Assembly (NCBI GenBank): GCA_001534745.1
Contig: CP013997.1
Span: 3,162,001 to 3,226,000, forward strand
DNA: 64,000 bases
DNA from: Pseudomonas monteilii
Lineage (GTDB): Bacteria; Pseudomonadota; Gammaproteobacteria; Pseudomonadales; Pseudomonadaceae
Direction of reading: 5' to 3'
Shown here: in pieces, positions 14,623-24,296 of the stretch
Layout: the number at the start of each line of letters is the position of its first letter
How positions within the stretch are numbered: the first letter of the stretch is position 1
Made by a program: the position numbers and the translations under genes
The notes under the pieces: model-generated
What the model was told of the DNA's origin: nothing
Seen by the model: only the letters and a program-made list of their open reading frames with translations
Databases searched by the model: none

Positions 14623-15447
14623 ATGTCCCCCTCACTCTCCTTGCGCGAACGCCTCTACATCGTCGTCTTCCAAAACGACAACACCGCCGGCCGCCGTTTC
14701 GACAAGGCCTTGCTGCTGCTCATCCTCGCCAGCCTGGTCACGGTCATCCTCGACAGCATCGACTCGGTGCACCGCAACTACGCCCATGTCCTGGCCGGCA
14801 TCGAATGGGGCTTCACCACGATCTTCCTGCTCGAGTACCTGACGCGCCTGTACTGCTCGCCCAAGCCGTTGCGCTACGCCTTCAGCTTCTACGGCCTGGT
14901 CGACCTGCTGGCGATCGTGCCGGGGATCATCGCGCTGTACTACAGCGACGCGCAGTACCTGCTGATCATTCGCGTGATCCGCATGCTGCGGATCTTCCGG
15001 ATCCTCAAGCTCGGCCCCTACCTCAACCAGGCCAACTACCTGCTGACCGCGCTGCAGGGCAGCAAGCAGAAAATCATCGTGTTCCTGGTCAGCGTCTCGA
15101 CCCTGGTCACGGTATTCGGCACGCTGATGTACGTGATCGAAGGCCCGGAGCACGGGTTCACCAGCATTCCCAAGGGCATCTACTGGGCGATCGTGACGCT
15201 GACCACGGTGGGCTTCGGCGACATCGTGCCGACCACGCCGCTGGGCCAGGTGCTGTCGTCGCTGGTGATGATCACCGGTTACTCGATCATCGCCGTGCCC
15301 ACCGGGATCTTCACCGCCGAGCTGGCCAGTGCCATGCGCCCAGGGCAACTGGTGCACGACTGCCCGAGCTGCGCCAAACCGCAGCACGAGCACAGCGCCG
15401 CCTTCTGCGCCCGCTGCGGCAGCGCGCTGTTTCGCAAGACCGACTAA
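14623..15447 (+). CDS. Voltage-gated-type potassium channel (ion transporter)
   Basis: 274 residues with six membrane helices. An S4-like helix has spaced arginines (IIRVIRMLRIFRILKLG, about 113-129) and a pore loop has the selectivity filter TTVGFGD (about 196-202). The C-terminus adds a cysteine-rich zinc-ribbon-like tail (CPSCAKP, then CARCG). It belongs to the Kv/KvAP-like prokaryotic channel family in the inner membrane. A start at 14623 gives a short cytoplasmic N-terminus (MSPSLSLRERLY). Gating stimulus is unknown. Confidence 0.92.
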   Translation: MSPSLSLRERLYIVVFQNDNTAGRRFDKALLLLILASLVTVILDSIDSVHRNYAHVLAGIEWGFTTIFLLEYLTRLYCSPKPLRYAFSFYGLVDLLAIVPGIIALYYSDAQYLLIIRVIRMLRIFRILKLGPYLNQANYLLTALQGSKQKIIVFLVSVSTLVTVFGTLMYVIEGPEHGFTSIPKGIYWAIVTLTTVGFGDIVPTTPLGQVLSSLVMITGYSIIAVPTGIFTAELASAMRPGQLVHDCPSCAKPQHEHSAAFCARCGSALFRKTD

Positions 15448-15536
15448 GCACAGCACGTTTCGGTCTTTATGAGGGCGGTGGCCAACCGCTATAGTCGCAG
15501 ACCTACCGCCCTTCTCCCTCGAACAAGGAACGCGTC

Positions 15537-16535
15537 GTGAAAAGACTCTTCAGCGCATCGTTGCTGGCCGCCGGCCTCGCGCTCGGCAACCTGGCCCAGG
15601 CAGCCCCTACCCTGCTCAACGTCTCCTACGACGTGATGCGCGACTTCTACAAGGACTACAACCCAGCGTTCCAGAAGCACTGGGAGGCCGAGCACCAGGA
15701 GAAGGCCAACGTGCAGATGTCCTTCGGCGGCTCGAGCAAGCAGGCCCGCGCGGTCATCGACGGCCTGCCGGCGGACGTGATCACCATGAACATGGCCACC
15801 GACATCAATGCACTGGTCGACCATGGCAAGCTCATCCCGGACGACTGGGTGACCCGCCTGCCGAACAACAGCGCCCCGTTCACCTCGGCCACGGTGTTCA
15901 TCGTGCGCAAGGGCAACCCCAAGGCGCTCAAGGACTGGCCGGACCTGCTCAAGGACGGCGTGCAGGTGATCGTGCCCAACCCCAAGACCTCGGGTAACGG
16001 TCGCTATACCTACCTGTCGGCCTGGGGCTACGTGCTCAAGACCGGTGGCGATGAAGCCAAGGCCCGGGATTTCGTCGGCAAGCTGTTCAAGCAGGCACCG
16101 GTGCTCGACACCGGCGGGCGCGCCGCCACCACCACCTTCATGACCAACCAGATCGGCGACGTGCTGGTGACCTTCGAGAACGAAGCCGAGATGATCGCCC
16201 GCGAGTTCGGCCGTGATCAGTTCGAAGTGGTCTACCCAAGCGTGTCCGCCGAAGCCGAGCCACCGGTAAGCGTGGTCGACAAGGTGGTGGACAAGAAAGG
16301 CACGCGGGCCGTGGCCGAGGAGTACCTGAAGTACCTGTGGTCGCCGGCCGCGCAGGAGATCGCCGCGCAGAACTACCTGCGCCCGCGTGATGCGACGGTG
16401 CTGGCCAAGTACACCGATCGCTTCCCGAAGGTGGACTTCCTGTCGGTGGAGAAGACCTTCGGTGACTGGCGCACGGTGCAGAAGACCCACTTCAACGATG
16501 GTGGGGTGTTCGACCAGATCTACAGTGGACAGTGA
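15537..16535 (+). CDS. sbp: Sulfate ABC transporter periplasmic-binding protein
   Basis: 332 residues from GTG 15537, preceded by AAGGAA. A signal peptide (MKRLFSASLLAAGLALGNLAQA) leads into the sulfate/thiosulfate-binding fold: LLNVSYDVMRDFYKDYN, FGGSSKQARAVIDGLPADV, NPKTSGNGRYTYLSAWGY. It delivers sulfate to the CysTWA importer. No permease or ATPase genes are adjacent, as is usual for separate sbp genes in pseudomonads. A sulfur-starvation (CysB) promoter is likely but was not identified. Confidence 0.94.
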   Translation: MKRLFSASLLAAGLALGNLAQAAPTLLNVSYDVMRDFYKDYNPAFQKHWEAEHQEKANVQMSFGGSSKQARAVIDGLPADVITMNMATDINALVDHGKLIPDDWVTRLPNNSAPFTSATVFIVRKGNPKALKDWPDLLKDGVQVIVPNPKTSGNGRYTYLSAWGYVLKTGGDEAKARDFVGKLFKQAPVLDTGGRAATTTFMTNQIGDVLVTFENEAEMIAREFGRDQFEVVYPSVSAEAEPPVSVVDKVVDKKGTRAVAEEYLKYLWSPAAQEIAAQNYLRPRDATVLAKYTDRFPKVDFLSVEKTFGDWRTVQKTHFNDGGVFDQIYSGQ

Positions 16536-16550
16536 GGCAGCGGGGGGTTT

Positions 16551-16648
16551 TCTTGCGGCCCCTGGCGGGGCCGATCGCGGCACTGGGGCCGTTCCCACAC
16601 CCGTAGTCCCATCGCGGTGGTAGTCACGGCCCCCTGTGGGGCCCTTTT
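16551..16648 (+). terminator. sbp terminator-like hairpin in a composite-repeat fragment
   Basis: GGCCCC (16628-16633), loop CTGT, GGGGCC (16638-16643) then CTTTT forms a rho-independent-like terminator after sbp. It lies at the end of a fragment (from about 16551) related to the composite repeats, with GCGGCACTGGGGCCG and CACACCCGTAGTCCCATCGCGG. The gap to the next gene (16536-16833) holds nothing else recognised. Confidence 0.5.
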
Positions 16649-16833
16649 GCTGCGATCGGCCCCTGACAAGGCAGCAAAAGCAAGCACCGCACGGGGCATG
16701 TCCACTGCAGTACGAGGCCTCCCTCGCTGACCACCGATACCCATCCATCTGCCCCCTTATCGAACTTTCCCACACCCTGACCCCTCAGTTCCTTGGATAA
16801 CCCGTCCCCTGCACCGGTCCAAGGAGTCTTCCC

Positions 16834-18870
16834 GTGCCGCGTTCATTCATCACCCTGTTGTTCGGTCTCTTGCTGAGCACGCACCTGCTGGCCGCCGACC
16901 CGGCACCGGCCGATGCCCCTGCCAAGGCGCCGGCACCCGTGGTCCAGGGTGGACTGCTCGGGGCACTGGCCGACGGGCTGGACACTGCCGCCGATGACCT
17001 GGACCTGGACGAGCACCTGGTAGACGCCTGGCGCCTGCGCACCGACCGGGCGGCCAAGGAAGTCGAACGCCTGGTGGACCGTCATGCCGGTCAAGACGGG
17101 CTGGGACTGGTTGGCGACTTCCTACTCATCACGCTGGCCTGGGTCGTCAGCTTCGCCGTGCTGACCACCGTGGGTCGCTGGCTCTTTCACCGTAGCCGCC
17201 GGCGCACCTGGCTGAGCAGGCGACCGCGCATCGAGGGGCTGCTCAGCTACCTGCTGCCCTTTACCCTGCCGGCGTTGGCCAGCCTGCCGCTGACGCTGTA
17301 CGCCAGCCGCTACCTGGACCCTTCGGTCGCCCGCGCCTCGGGCCTGAGCCTGGCCTACGCCACCAGCAGCGGGCTGTTCTCCACTTCGATCGTGCTGTGC
17401 CTGATCGTGCTGTTCGATGCCGGTCACAAACGTGCCGCCGTGGGCGTGATCCGGCGCCTGGCACCGCGCCCACTGTTCATGATCGGCTTTCTGGCGGCCT
17501 GGAGCGACGCGCTGACCAGCCCGCAGATCGCTCGCCAGCTGGGCAGCAACCTCACCGACAGCATCGCCGTGTGCACGGGCCTGGTGGCCACGGTGATCTT
17601 CGCCAGCCTGGTGATTCGCCTGCGTCGCCCGGTGGCCCACCTGATCCGCAACCGTGACCTCAAAGACCGTCTGCAACACCGCGCCGTGCAGGAGACGCTG
17701 CGGGTGTTTTCCAACCTCTGGTACCTGCCGATCCTGCTGATGATCCTGGTGTCGGCGGTGCACCTGATCGGTGCCGGGGAAGAAAGCCAGCGCGCCCTGC
17801 AAAACGCCCTGCTGACCACGGTACTGCTGGTGGGCACGCTGTTTCTCAGCACGGTCCTGCAGCACCTGTTTACCCCCCGCAAAACCGACCTCAACCAGCG
17901 CGCACGGCCCTACAAGGAACTGCTGCGCAGCCTGGCTCACGCGGTGCTGAGAATCGCCATGGCGGTCACCTTCATCGAACTGCTCGGACGCATCTGGGGC
18001 GTTTCGGTCATCGATTTCGCGCTCAGCAACCGTCTGGGTCGGGCGATCAGCGATTCGTTGAGCAGCATCGGTCTGATCCTGCTGGTGACTTGGCTGCTCT
18101 GGGTGGTGCTCGACACGGCCATCCAGGAAGCGCTCAAACCGGCCGTAGGGCGCCGCGCCTCGCGCCAACCGAGCACGCGCGTGCGGACCATCCTGCCGAT
18201 GCTGCGCAACGCCATCAAGATCATCCTGGTGGTGATCTGCACCATCACCACCATGGCCAACCTGGGCATCAACGTCGCCCCCTTGCTGGCCGGGGCCGGG
18301 GTGGTCGGCCTGGCCATCGGTTTCGGTTCGCAGCAGCTGGTGCAGGACGTGATCACCGGGCTGTTCATCCTGATCGAGGACACCATCGCCATCGGCGACT
18401 GGGTGGTGCTGGACTCCGGCCACGCCGGCACGGTCGAGAGCCTGACCATTCGCACGCTGCGTCTGCGCGACGGCAAGGGCTTCGTGCACTCGGTGCCGTT
18501 CGGTCAGATCAAGGCCGTCACCAACCAGTCGCGGCAGTTCGCCTATGCGTTCTTCTCGGTGCAGTTCACCTACGATAGCGACGTGGACAAGGCCCTGGAG
18601 CTGATTCACGAAGTGGGGCAGTCGATCAGCGAGGACACTTTGCTGAAGATCAATCTGCAGGGCCCGTTGCAGGTCTTCGGGGTGGACCGCATGGACCTCA
18701 ACGGCTTCGTGCTGACCGCGCAATTCCGGACCATCTCCGGCGGGCAGTACACGGTCAGCCGCGCCTTCAACGAACGCCTGAAAAAGCGTGTCGACCAGAC
18801 CGACGACGTCAGCTTCGCCCAGCTCTATCCCGTGCCACCTGCCCTGCGCGCAGAGGCGGCGCAGGGTTGA
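16834..18870 (+). CDS. MscS-family mechanosensitive channel with long N-terminus
   Basis: 678 residues from GTG 16834. A signal peptide (MPRSFITLLFGLLLSTHLLA) precedes a periplasmic segment to about residue 95, then many membrane helices (more than the three of MscS, comparable with YbiO/YnaI-type channels). The MscS pore helix is recognisable as LLAGAGVVGLAIGFGSQQLV (about 482-501), followed by the beta domain from DTIAIGDWVVLDSGHAGTVE. Such channels open on membrane tension and release solutes during osmotic downshock. It stands alone and is convergent with the next gene. Confidence 0.92.
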   Translation: MPRSFITLLFGLLLSTHLLAADPAPADAPAKAPAPVVQGGLLGALADGLDTAADDLDLDEHLVDAWRLRTDRAAKEVERLVDRHAGQDGLGLVGDFLLITLAWVVSFAVLTTVGRWLFHRSRRRTWLSRRPRIEGLLSYLLPFTLPALASLPLTLYASRYLDPSVARASGLSLAYATSSGLFSTSIVLCLIVLFDAGHKRAAVGVIRRLAPRPLFMIGFLAAWSDALTSPQIARQLGSNLTDSIAVCTGLVATVIFASLVIRLRRPVAHLIRNRDLKDRLQHRAVQETLRVFSNLWYLPILLMILVSAVHLIGAGEESQRALQNALLTTVLLVGTLFLSTVLQHLFTPRKTDLNQRARPYKELLRSLAHAVLRIAMAVTFIELLGRIWGVSVIDFALSNRLGRAISDSLSSIGLILLVTWLLWVVLDTAIQEALKPAVGRRASRQPSTRVRTILPMLRNAIKIILVVICTITTMANLGINVAPLLAGAGVVGLAIGFGSQQLVQDVITGLFILIEDTIAIGDWVVLDSGHAGTVESLTIRTLRLRDGKGFVHSVPFGQIKAVTNQSRQFAYAFFSVQFTYDSDVDKALELIHEVGQSISEDTLLKINLQGPLQVFGVDRMDLNGFVLTAQFRTISGGQYTVSRAFNERLKKRVDQTDDVSFAQLYPVPPALRAEAAQG

Positions 18871-18882
18871 ACGGCTTGCGCC

Positions 18883-19806
18883 TCAGGCCTGGAACACCAG
18901 CGCCTTGAGGCCGCCCTGGGGGTCGGCGTCTGGGAACTCGGGTGGGTTGGCCAGACGCTCGACGAAGCGCAGTGTCGGCGCATGCTCGGCCATGCCGTCG
19001 ATCAGGAAGTCCTGGCCGATGCCCGGATCGTTGACGCAGGCCAGGACGGTCCCGCCATCGCTCAGCAGCTCTGGCAGTCGGCGCAGGATCTTGGCGTAGT
19101 CCTGGGTCAGCACGAAACTGCCGCGCTGGAAGGTCGGCGGGTCGATGATGATGAGGTCGTACGGCCCATACTTGCGGACCTTGCCCCAGGACTTGAACAG
19201 CTCGTGGCCCAGGTAGGCGACCTTCGAGGCGTCATGGCCGTTGAGACGATGGTTATCCCGACCCCGTGCCAGGGCCGACTTGGCCATGTCCAGGTTGACC
19301 ACCTGCTCGGCGCCCCCGGCGATCGCCGCCACTGAGAACCCACAGGTGTAGGCGAACAGGTTGAGCACGCGCCGGCCTGCCGCCTGCTCGCGCACCCACC
19401 GTCGCCCCAGGCGCATGTCGAGAAACAGCCCACTGTTCTGCCGCACGCCCAGGTCGAGCAGGTAACGCAGGCCGTCCTCCACCACCTCCCGTTGCGGCTG
19501 GGGCTCGCCCAGCAGCCAATGGGCCGGGCTGTCCGACAGGTAGCGGTGCTGGATCAGGATGGCCTGGCCCGTCCACACCGGCTGCTCAGCCAGACGCAGG
19601 AGCATGGCCTGGAGGGCTTCGAGCTGACCGGGTGGCGGTTCACGGAACAAGCCCACCTGCAACACGCCCTGCAGCCAGTCGACGGTGATCTGCTCCAGGT
19701 CGGGCCAGCAGCGGCCACGGCCATGGAACAGACGGCGGGTTTCGCACGGCGCGGGATCGAGGGCAGCGAGCAGGTGCTGCTCGAGGGTGTGAATAGCGGA
19801 AGACAT
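18883..19806 (-). CDS. Class I SAM-dependent methyltransferase, RlmI/RlmK-like
   Basis: 307 residues. A Rossmann methyltransferase core has LFAYTCGFSVAAIAGGAE (SAM-binding motif I), VNLDMAKSALARGRDNH (motif II) and IIIDPPTFQRG (motif IV, catalytic DPPTF type). It resembles the catalytic half of 23S rRNA cytosine methyltransferases (RlmI) and the RlmKL second domain but lacks an N-terminal PUA domain; the first ~90 residues are distinct. RNA substrate is inferred. It ends 12 bases from the convergent MscS gene. Confidence 0.82.
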   Translation of the reverse strand: MSSAIHTLEQHLLAALDPAPCETRRLFHGRGRCWPDLEQITVDWLQGVLQVGLFREPPPGQLEALQAMLLRLAEQPVWTGQAILIQHRYLSDSPAHWLLGEPQPQREVVEDGLRYLLDLGVRQNSGLFLDMRLGRRWVREQAAGRRVLNLFAYTCGFSVAAIAGGAEQVVNLDMAKSALARGRDNHRLNGHDASKVAYLGHELFKSWGKVRKYGPYDLIIIDPPTFQRGSFVLTQDYAKILRRLPELLSDGGTVLACVNDPGIGQDFLIDGMAEHAPTLRFVERLANPPEFPDADPQGGLKALVFQA

Positions 19807-20398
19807 GGCAGGGTCGCGGCTGAGAAAAGGGGGTGCATTCTAGCAAGGCTGAAGGAAGTGGGACGGTACGTGAGCGACTGTCTTTTCCGTTCCAAGTCTT
19901 CGCAAGGTGTAGCCGGCCCATGCACTCGGCCCTGAGGTGGATGAACAGGCCCCATCGCTGGCAAGCCAGCTCCCACAGGTACCCATTTCAAGCAGGCAGA
20001 TAGCAAACCCTACCCATGACCTGCAGGCTGAATACTGGCCTATCAGCCTTGAGTTGGTTGAGCAGACCCTATCGCTGGCAAGCCAGCTCCCACAGGTGCT
20101 CATTTCAAGCAGGCAGCAGCACTATGGCTCAGCCACCTGTGGGAGCGGGCTTGCCCGCGATGGCGGTGGCAAACCCGACACATGGCCGACAGTTAAGCAC
20201 TGGCCTGTCAGCCCTGAGGTGAATGCACAAGCCCCATCGCGGGTAATCCAGCTCCCGCAGGTACCCATCTCAAGCAGGCAGCAGCACGATGGCTCAGCCA
20301 CCTGTGGGAGCGGGCTTGCCCGCGATGGCGGTGGCAAACCCGACGCATGGCCGACAGTCAAGCACTGGCCTGCCAGCCCTGGGATGAACCTTGCCCCC
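19807..20398. repeat. Tandem REP array (three units)
   Basis: 592-base gap without a gene. Three head-to-tail units share a plus-orientation REP (near 19955, 20070 and 20233) followed by CATTTCAAGCAGGCAG or a one-base variant (from about 19984, 20101, 20266). Spacing is 117 then 165 bases. Units 2 and 3 also contain an inverse REP (20136-20163; 20303-20330, GTGGGAGCGGGCTTGCCCGC) and a shared tail ending in AAGCACTGGCCTG. Unit 1 lacks the inverse REP, accounting for the 48-base difference. Confidence 0.85.
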
Positions 20399-21061
20399 TC
20401 AGGTCGGACACCGCTGCGCGCCGCCATTGAGCCCCTGGCGTACATTGCGGCTGAGCAGGCTGGCCTTGCCATCGCGCCAGGTCAGGGTCAGTACGTACAG
20501 CGTATCGAAATCGTCCCCTTTCCAGTTCTGGGTCACCACCCGGTCCTCCCCCAGCGCCTTGCCGGCGACGGTGTTGATCAGCTCGGGCAGGTACCCGCTG
20601 GACCAGGCGGTGTACACCGTGGCATTGCGGTACTTGTCGCTCAACAGTTCATCGGCCAGGTCGTCATAGTCGTTGGCCCCGAAGTCGATGTTCACCGGCA
20701 GTCCCAGCTTGATGGCGCTGGGGCTGATGGTCATCAGCGGGCGGATGTAGCTGTAGCGGGCGTCCTCGCTGCCCTCCTCCACATGCCGGGTCGGATTGGC
20801 GGCGAACACGTAATCGGCCTTGCCGAACTTCTCGGGCAGCAACGTCGCCAGGTCGATGGCGCGATTGAGGCCTTGGCAGTTGAGTTGGCCGAGCCCTTCG
20901 CCGGGTTTCTCGGCGTGGCGCATGAAGACCAGGGTCTGGGTACCGTCGACCGGCTTGTCCAGCCCTTGCAGGGCCTCGACCGCCACGGGCGCGGCCAGGC
21001 CGACGGCCAGCAGACCGGCGAATGCAAGACGGTGACGACGCAGAAACGCGGGTAACGTCAT
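20399..21061 (-). CDS. Histidine phosphatase family protein, exported or anchored
   Basis: 220 residues. The N-terminus has a hydrophobic segment after basic residues (RRHRLAFAGLLAVGLAAPVAV), a signal peptide or anchor. The active-site motif is FMRHAEKPGEG (about residues 46-56), typical of phosphoglycerate-mutase-like phosphatases (RHG variant with RHAEK). Other expected lines are LNCQGLNRAIDLATLL and FAANPTRHVEEGSED. Substrate is unknown. It is monocistronic, with REP sequences downstream. Confidence 0.82.
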   Translation of the reverse strand: MTLPAFLRRHRLAFAGLLAVGLAAPVAVEALQGLDKPVDGTQTLVFMRHAEKPGEGLGQLNCQGLNRAIDLATLLPEKFGKADYVFAANPTRHVEEGSEDARYSYIRPLMTISPSAIKLGLPVNIDFGANDYDDLADELLSDKYRNATVYTAWSSGYLPELINTVAGKALGEDRVVTQNWKGDDFDTLYVLTLTWRDGKASLLSRNVRQGLNGGAQRCPT

Positions 21062-21270
21062 GGGGGATAACTCTTTCAGCGAATGGGAAAGGTCGGCCTG
21101 ACCGTCTCCTGCATCAGGCCAAGGGCCGCTTCCGTGCGGCGATGCGAGCGTGAGAGTCGAGAATGCCCACTTGGTTCAGCCCTGAGGCGTCTTCCTTGAA
21201 CACGAACGAGCCTAATCCCTTCGTATTAAGGCTTTAAGACAGCGTCTGGCCGACGTTTTCCGACGAACCG

Positions 21271-21609
21271 TCAGTCGTCGCGGGTCAGCACTTCCAGCAA
21301 TTCGATCTCGAAGGTGAGGTCCGAGTGTGGCGGGATGCGCCCGACCGAACGCTCGCCATAGCCCAGCGCGGCCGGCACCTGCAACCGGCGTTTGCCGCCC
21401 ACGCGCATGCCCATCAGGCCCAGGTCCCAGCCCTTGATCACACGCCCGGTGCCGATCACGCACTGGAACGGCTTGCCCCGTGAAGCGGACGCGTCGAATT
21501 CGGTGCCATCGGCCAGCCAGCCGGTGTAGTGGGTGGTGATCAAGGCGCCCTTGACCACGGCCTTGCCGTCGCCTTCGACGAGATCGGTGCACTGCACGGT
21601 GTCATTCAT
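21271..21609 (-). CDS. FKBP-type peptidyl-prolyl cis-trans isomerase
   Basis: 112 residues, a single minimal FKBP domain without signal peptide, so cytoplasmic. Family motifs: THYTGWLADGTEFDAS, PFQCVIGTGRVIKGWDLGLMGM, GGKRRLQVPAALGYGER and a closing LTFEIELLEVL. It speeds proline isomerisation in folding proteins. The 209-base gap to the phosphatase downstream holds only an imperfect GCCTGA/TCAGGC inverted repeat (21097-21120). Confidence 0.93.
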   Translation of the reverse strand: MNDTVQCTDLVEGDGKAVVKGALITTHYTGWLADGTEFDASASRGKPFQCVIGTGRVIKGWDLGLMGMRVGGKRRLQVPAALGYGERSVGRIPPHSDLTFEIELLEVLTRDD

Positions 21610-21685
21610 GGTCTGTCGGTCCCTTCAGATGCAAAGGCCGCCGTTTTCGCAGGAATGCACCGGTTTGGCAAGCCGACCGGCGCGC

Positions 21686-22624
21686 TCAGGCCGTGACCGG
21701 GGTCAGCACCGGCTCCCCGGCGAAGAACGCCTGCAGGTTGCGCACCACCAAAGCGACGGTGTCATGGGCCGCCTCGGGCGACTGCCCGGCCACGTGCGGG
21801 GTCAACAGGGTACCGTCGAGCGTCTTGAGCGCCTCGGGCACCTGGGGCTCCTCGTCGAACACGTCCAGCGCCGCGCCCGCCAGGGTCTGCGCGCGCAGGG
21901 CCTCGACCAGGGCGTCGGTGTCGACGACGCTGGCCCGGGCGATGTTGACCAGGTAGCCCTGCGGCCCCAGCGCCTCGAGCACGGCCCCATCGACCAGGTG
22001 CCGGGTGGCCGCGCCACCGGGCGTCGCCACCACCAGGATGTCCACGGCGGCGGCCAGTGCCCGCGGGCTGTCGTACCAGGTGTAGGGCAGATCCTCGTGG
22101 CGTGTGCGGGTGCAGTAGCTCACCGGCATGTCGAAGCCCAGCGCGGCACGCCGGGCGATGGCCTGCCCCACCGCGCCCATGCCCAGGACGCCCAGGCGCT
22201 TGCCGGAGACCGAAGGGCGGATCACACGGCGCCATTCACCCTGCCGGGTGCTGGCGTCGGCACGAGGGATGTCGCGCAGCAGACCGAGCAGCATGGCCAG
22301 GGCATGATCGGCCACCGTGGCGGCATTGGCCCCGGCACCGTTGGTCACGGTGATGCCGCGCGCCGCTGCGGCGGCCAGGTCGACCTGCTCGTAACCGGCA
22401 CCGATCACGCAGATGATCTTCAGCACGGGCAGCGCCGCGATTTCCTGGGCGCTCAGGCCCAACGGGCCACGGGTCAGGACGGCGTCGATCTGCGCGGCAT
22501 GGGTGGCGATGAAGGTCTGGCGCAACGCCGGCGTGGGCGCGCGCAGCAGCCGGTAACCGGCCTGCTCGAGCAGAGGAAGGTAGTCGTCGACGGTTTCGAC
22601 CAGTACCAGGATCGTCTTGCGCAT
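21686..22624 (-). CDS. D-2-hydroxyacid dehydrogenase (glyoxylate/hydroxypyruvate reductase-like)
   Basis: 312 residues. The NAD(P)-binding motif GMGAVGQAIARRA lies near residues 149-161. Catalytic elements include VVATPGGAATRHLV, GYLVNIARASVVDTDAL and the His in TPHVAGQSPEA near residue 283. These mark the D-isomer 2-hydroxyacid dehydrogenase family, which reduces glyoxylate, hydroxypyruvate or 2-ketogluconate. Substrate cannot be decided by sequence alone. A hydroxypyruvate isomerase 9 kb away is a possible metabolic partner only by analogy. Confidence 0.88.
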   Translation of the reverse strand: MRKTILVLVETVDDYLPLLEQAGYRLLRAPTPALRQTFIATHAAQIDAVLTRGPLGLSAQEIAALPVLKIICVIGAGYEQVDLAAAAARGITVTNGAGANAATVADHALAMLLGLLRDIPRADASTRQGEWRRVIRPSVSGKRLGVLGMGAVGQAIARRAALGFDMPVSYCTRTRHEDLPYTWYDSPRALAAAVDILVVATPGGAATRHLVDGAVLEALGPQGYLVNIARASVVDTDALVEALRAQTLAGAALDVFDEEPQVPEALKTLDGTLLTPHVAGQSPEAAHDTVALVVRNLQAFFAGEPVLTPVTA

Positions 22625-22668
22625 GCCACCTCCGGCGTTAGGGGAGGCGGCAGTATGCGCCGTTCAGG

Positions 22669-23085
22669 TCACTGGGCGAAAGCCCGACCCAGGCCACCTG
22701 GCACACCGCTGCTGTCGGTCGCCTGCCAGGGGCCGTCGGGGCTGGTGGACCAGCTCCAGCCGTCGTTCCAGCGGTAGTAGGTGCGCTGACGGTAGAAGGT
22801 GTTCGGCTGCTTCTCCAGCACATAGACCCCCATCTTCGGGTCCCAATGGCTGGCGCCTCCGGGTGGCGGCGCGAAGCTGGCCGAGGTGCGCGGCATCGGC
22901 TTGGGCTTGGCGGCAGGCGCGCTGGGCGGCGGCGTCGGCTTGCCACCTGGCAGCGGCTTGACCACCGGGCCTGCGGGCGGCGCCTTGTCGATCGGGGGCG
23001 CGGGCGCATCGGTAGGCCGGTGGGTGGTACAGGCGGACAGCCCGATGGCCAGGGTGATCAAGGTCAGGCGAAGAGCACTGTTCAT
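22669..23085 (-). CDS. Small proline-rich lipoprotein at the end of the ccm operon
   Basis: 138 residues from ATG 23085, whose ATGA overlaps the ccmI stop by four bases, so it is translationally coupled to the operon. The lipobox is LSAC at residues 16-19; then come a proline-rich linker (about 24-75) and a C-terminal motif with paired aromatics, [18 protein letters not shown]. Similar W-G-W/S-GPW motifs occur in uncharacterised small envelope proteins. Function unknown; position suggests a link to cytochrome c assembly or simple co-expression. Confidence 0.75.
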   Translation of the reverse strand: MNSALRLTLITLAIGLSACTTHRPTDAPAPPIDKAPPAGPVVKPLPGGKPTPPPSAPAAKPKPMPRTSASFAPPPGGASHWDPKMGVYVLEKQPNTFYRQRTYYRWNDGWSWSTSPDGPWQATDSSGVPGGLGRAFAQ

Positions 23086-24296
23086 GGGCGGAGTTCTCGG
23101 GTATCGGGACGGTCGATGGTCAGGTGCTGCACCTCGCGAACGTCGGAGGACAGCGGCGCGCCCTGCCCGATCCACTCGCCTTGGGTCGGCTGGCCAGCCC
23201 GGGACACGCGCGCGAACAGTTGGACTTGCCCGGCGGTGGACAGTTTCATCCCGCTGACCATGGCATCGGCGTCGGTCAGGGTGATCTCGACCGGCAACTG
23301 CGCCACGGTGACCCGCTTGGCCGCCACCGGCATCGGAGGCCCCGCCACGGCCCGGGCGAAGATGTACACGCTGTCCTGCGGTTCGACCTTGCCTGCGAGC
23401 GCTTGGGCCAGGCTGACGCGAACGGTCAGGCGCGGACCGTCGGTGGCCGGTGCGCGCGCGGCATCGCCGCCCTGTTCGGCGAGCTTCGCCGTCGCCCGGT
23501 CGATGCCGCCTTGCAAGGCCGCGCGGGAGACATCCCCTGCCGGCAGCGTGGCCAGCAGGCGTTTCCAGTAGGCGATGGCGTCGGCGTAGCGCTGGCCTTC
23601 GAAGGCCGCGATGCCGAGCAGCCCCAGGCTGGTGGGCTCGCCCGGATCGGCCTTGAGCGCCTGGTCGGTCAGCGCCTGCACTTGCGGACTCCAGCGCTTG
23701 CCCTGGGCAAAGTACACGGCCTGGGCCCACTGCCCCAGCAACTCGGGCTGCGTCCCGCTCAGCGCCGCTGCCCGCTCGAAGGCGTGGGCGGCCTCGGCGA
23801 AGCGCTGCTCGGCCATGTAGGCACGACCGAGGAAGTACAGGCTCTCCACCGAATCGGGCTGTACGGCGACGGTACGCTCCAGGCGCGACGTCATCTCCTG
23901 AAGCGTCTTCGGAGGTTGAGCGAAGGACTGGGTCAGCGCGACGCGATCGGCCGCACCGACGTACAGGTACAGACCCAGCGCCACCAACGGCACCAGCACC
24001 GCCGCCACCAGGGGCACGCCACGGCCCAGGTGCACCGCACGCGCAGGCTCGGCCTGGTCGGCGTCGGTCAACAGCTCGCGGGCCGCCTCATCACGGCCAT
24101 GCCGCACCTGCGCCTCGTCGAGCAGACCCGCCTGCTGCTGGGCCTCGAGCTCGGCGACACGGGCCTGATAGGCCTCGACGTTGACCGCGGTACGGTCGAC
24201 CTCGGCGTGGCCATCACGGTGGCGCAGCACGGGCACCAGCAGCATGCCCAGGGCCACCAGCAACAGCAGCCCGGCGCTCAGCCATAACTCGATCAT
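23082..24296 (-). CDS. ccmI: Cytochrome c maturation protein CcmI
   Basis: 404 residues. Two membrane helices (about 4-25 and 95-115) flank a cytoplasmic loop, followed by a periplasmic TPR domain (about 130-270, repeats such as [20 protein letters not shown]) and a C-terminal domain. CcmI is the chaperone that presents apocytochrome c to the CcmF/H haem lyase. It overlaps ccmH by four bases, the tight spacing seen through the operon. Confidence 0.93.
   Translation of the reverse strand: MIELWLSAGLLLLVALGMLLVPVLRHRDGHAEVDRTAVNVEAYQARVAELEAQQQAGLLDEAQVRHGRDEAARELLTDADQAEPARAVHLGRGVPLVAAVLVPLVALGLYLYVGAADRVALTQSFAQPPKTLQEMTSRLERTVAVQPDSVESLYFLGRAYMAEQRFAEAAHAFERAAALSGTQPELLGQWAQAVYFAQGKRWSPQVQALTDQALKADPGEPTSLGLLGIAAFEGQRYADAIAYWKRLLATLPAGDVSRAALQGGIDRATAKLAEQGGDAARAPATDGPRLTVRVSLAQALAGKVEPQDSVYIFARAVAGPPMPVAAKRVTVAQLPVEITLTDADAMVSGMKLSTAGQVQLFARVSRAGQPTQGEWIGQGAPLSSDVREVQHLTIDRPDTRELRP

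Noticed and set aside
15537..16535. Other ABC-type binding proteins (molybdate, phosphate) for this gene
   Set aside because: FGGSSKQARAVIDGLPADV and NPKTSGNGRYTYLSAWGY fit sulfate-binding proteins specifically.
19935..20398. Possible CRISPR array
   Set aside because: Units are over 100 bases, contain REP palindromes and have no short direct repeats with unique spacers; no cas genes are near.
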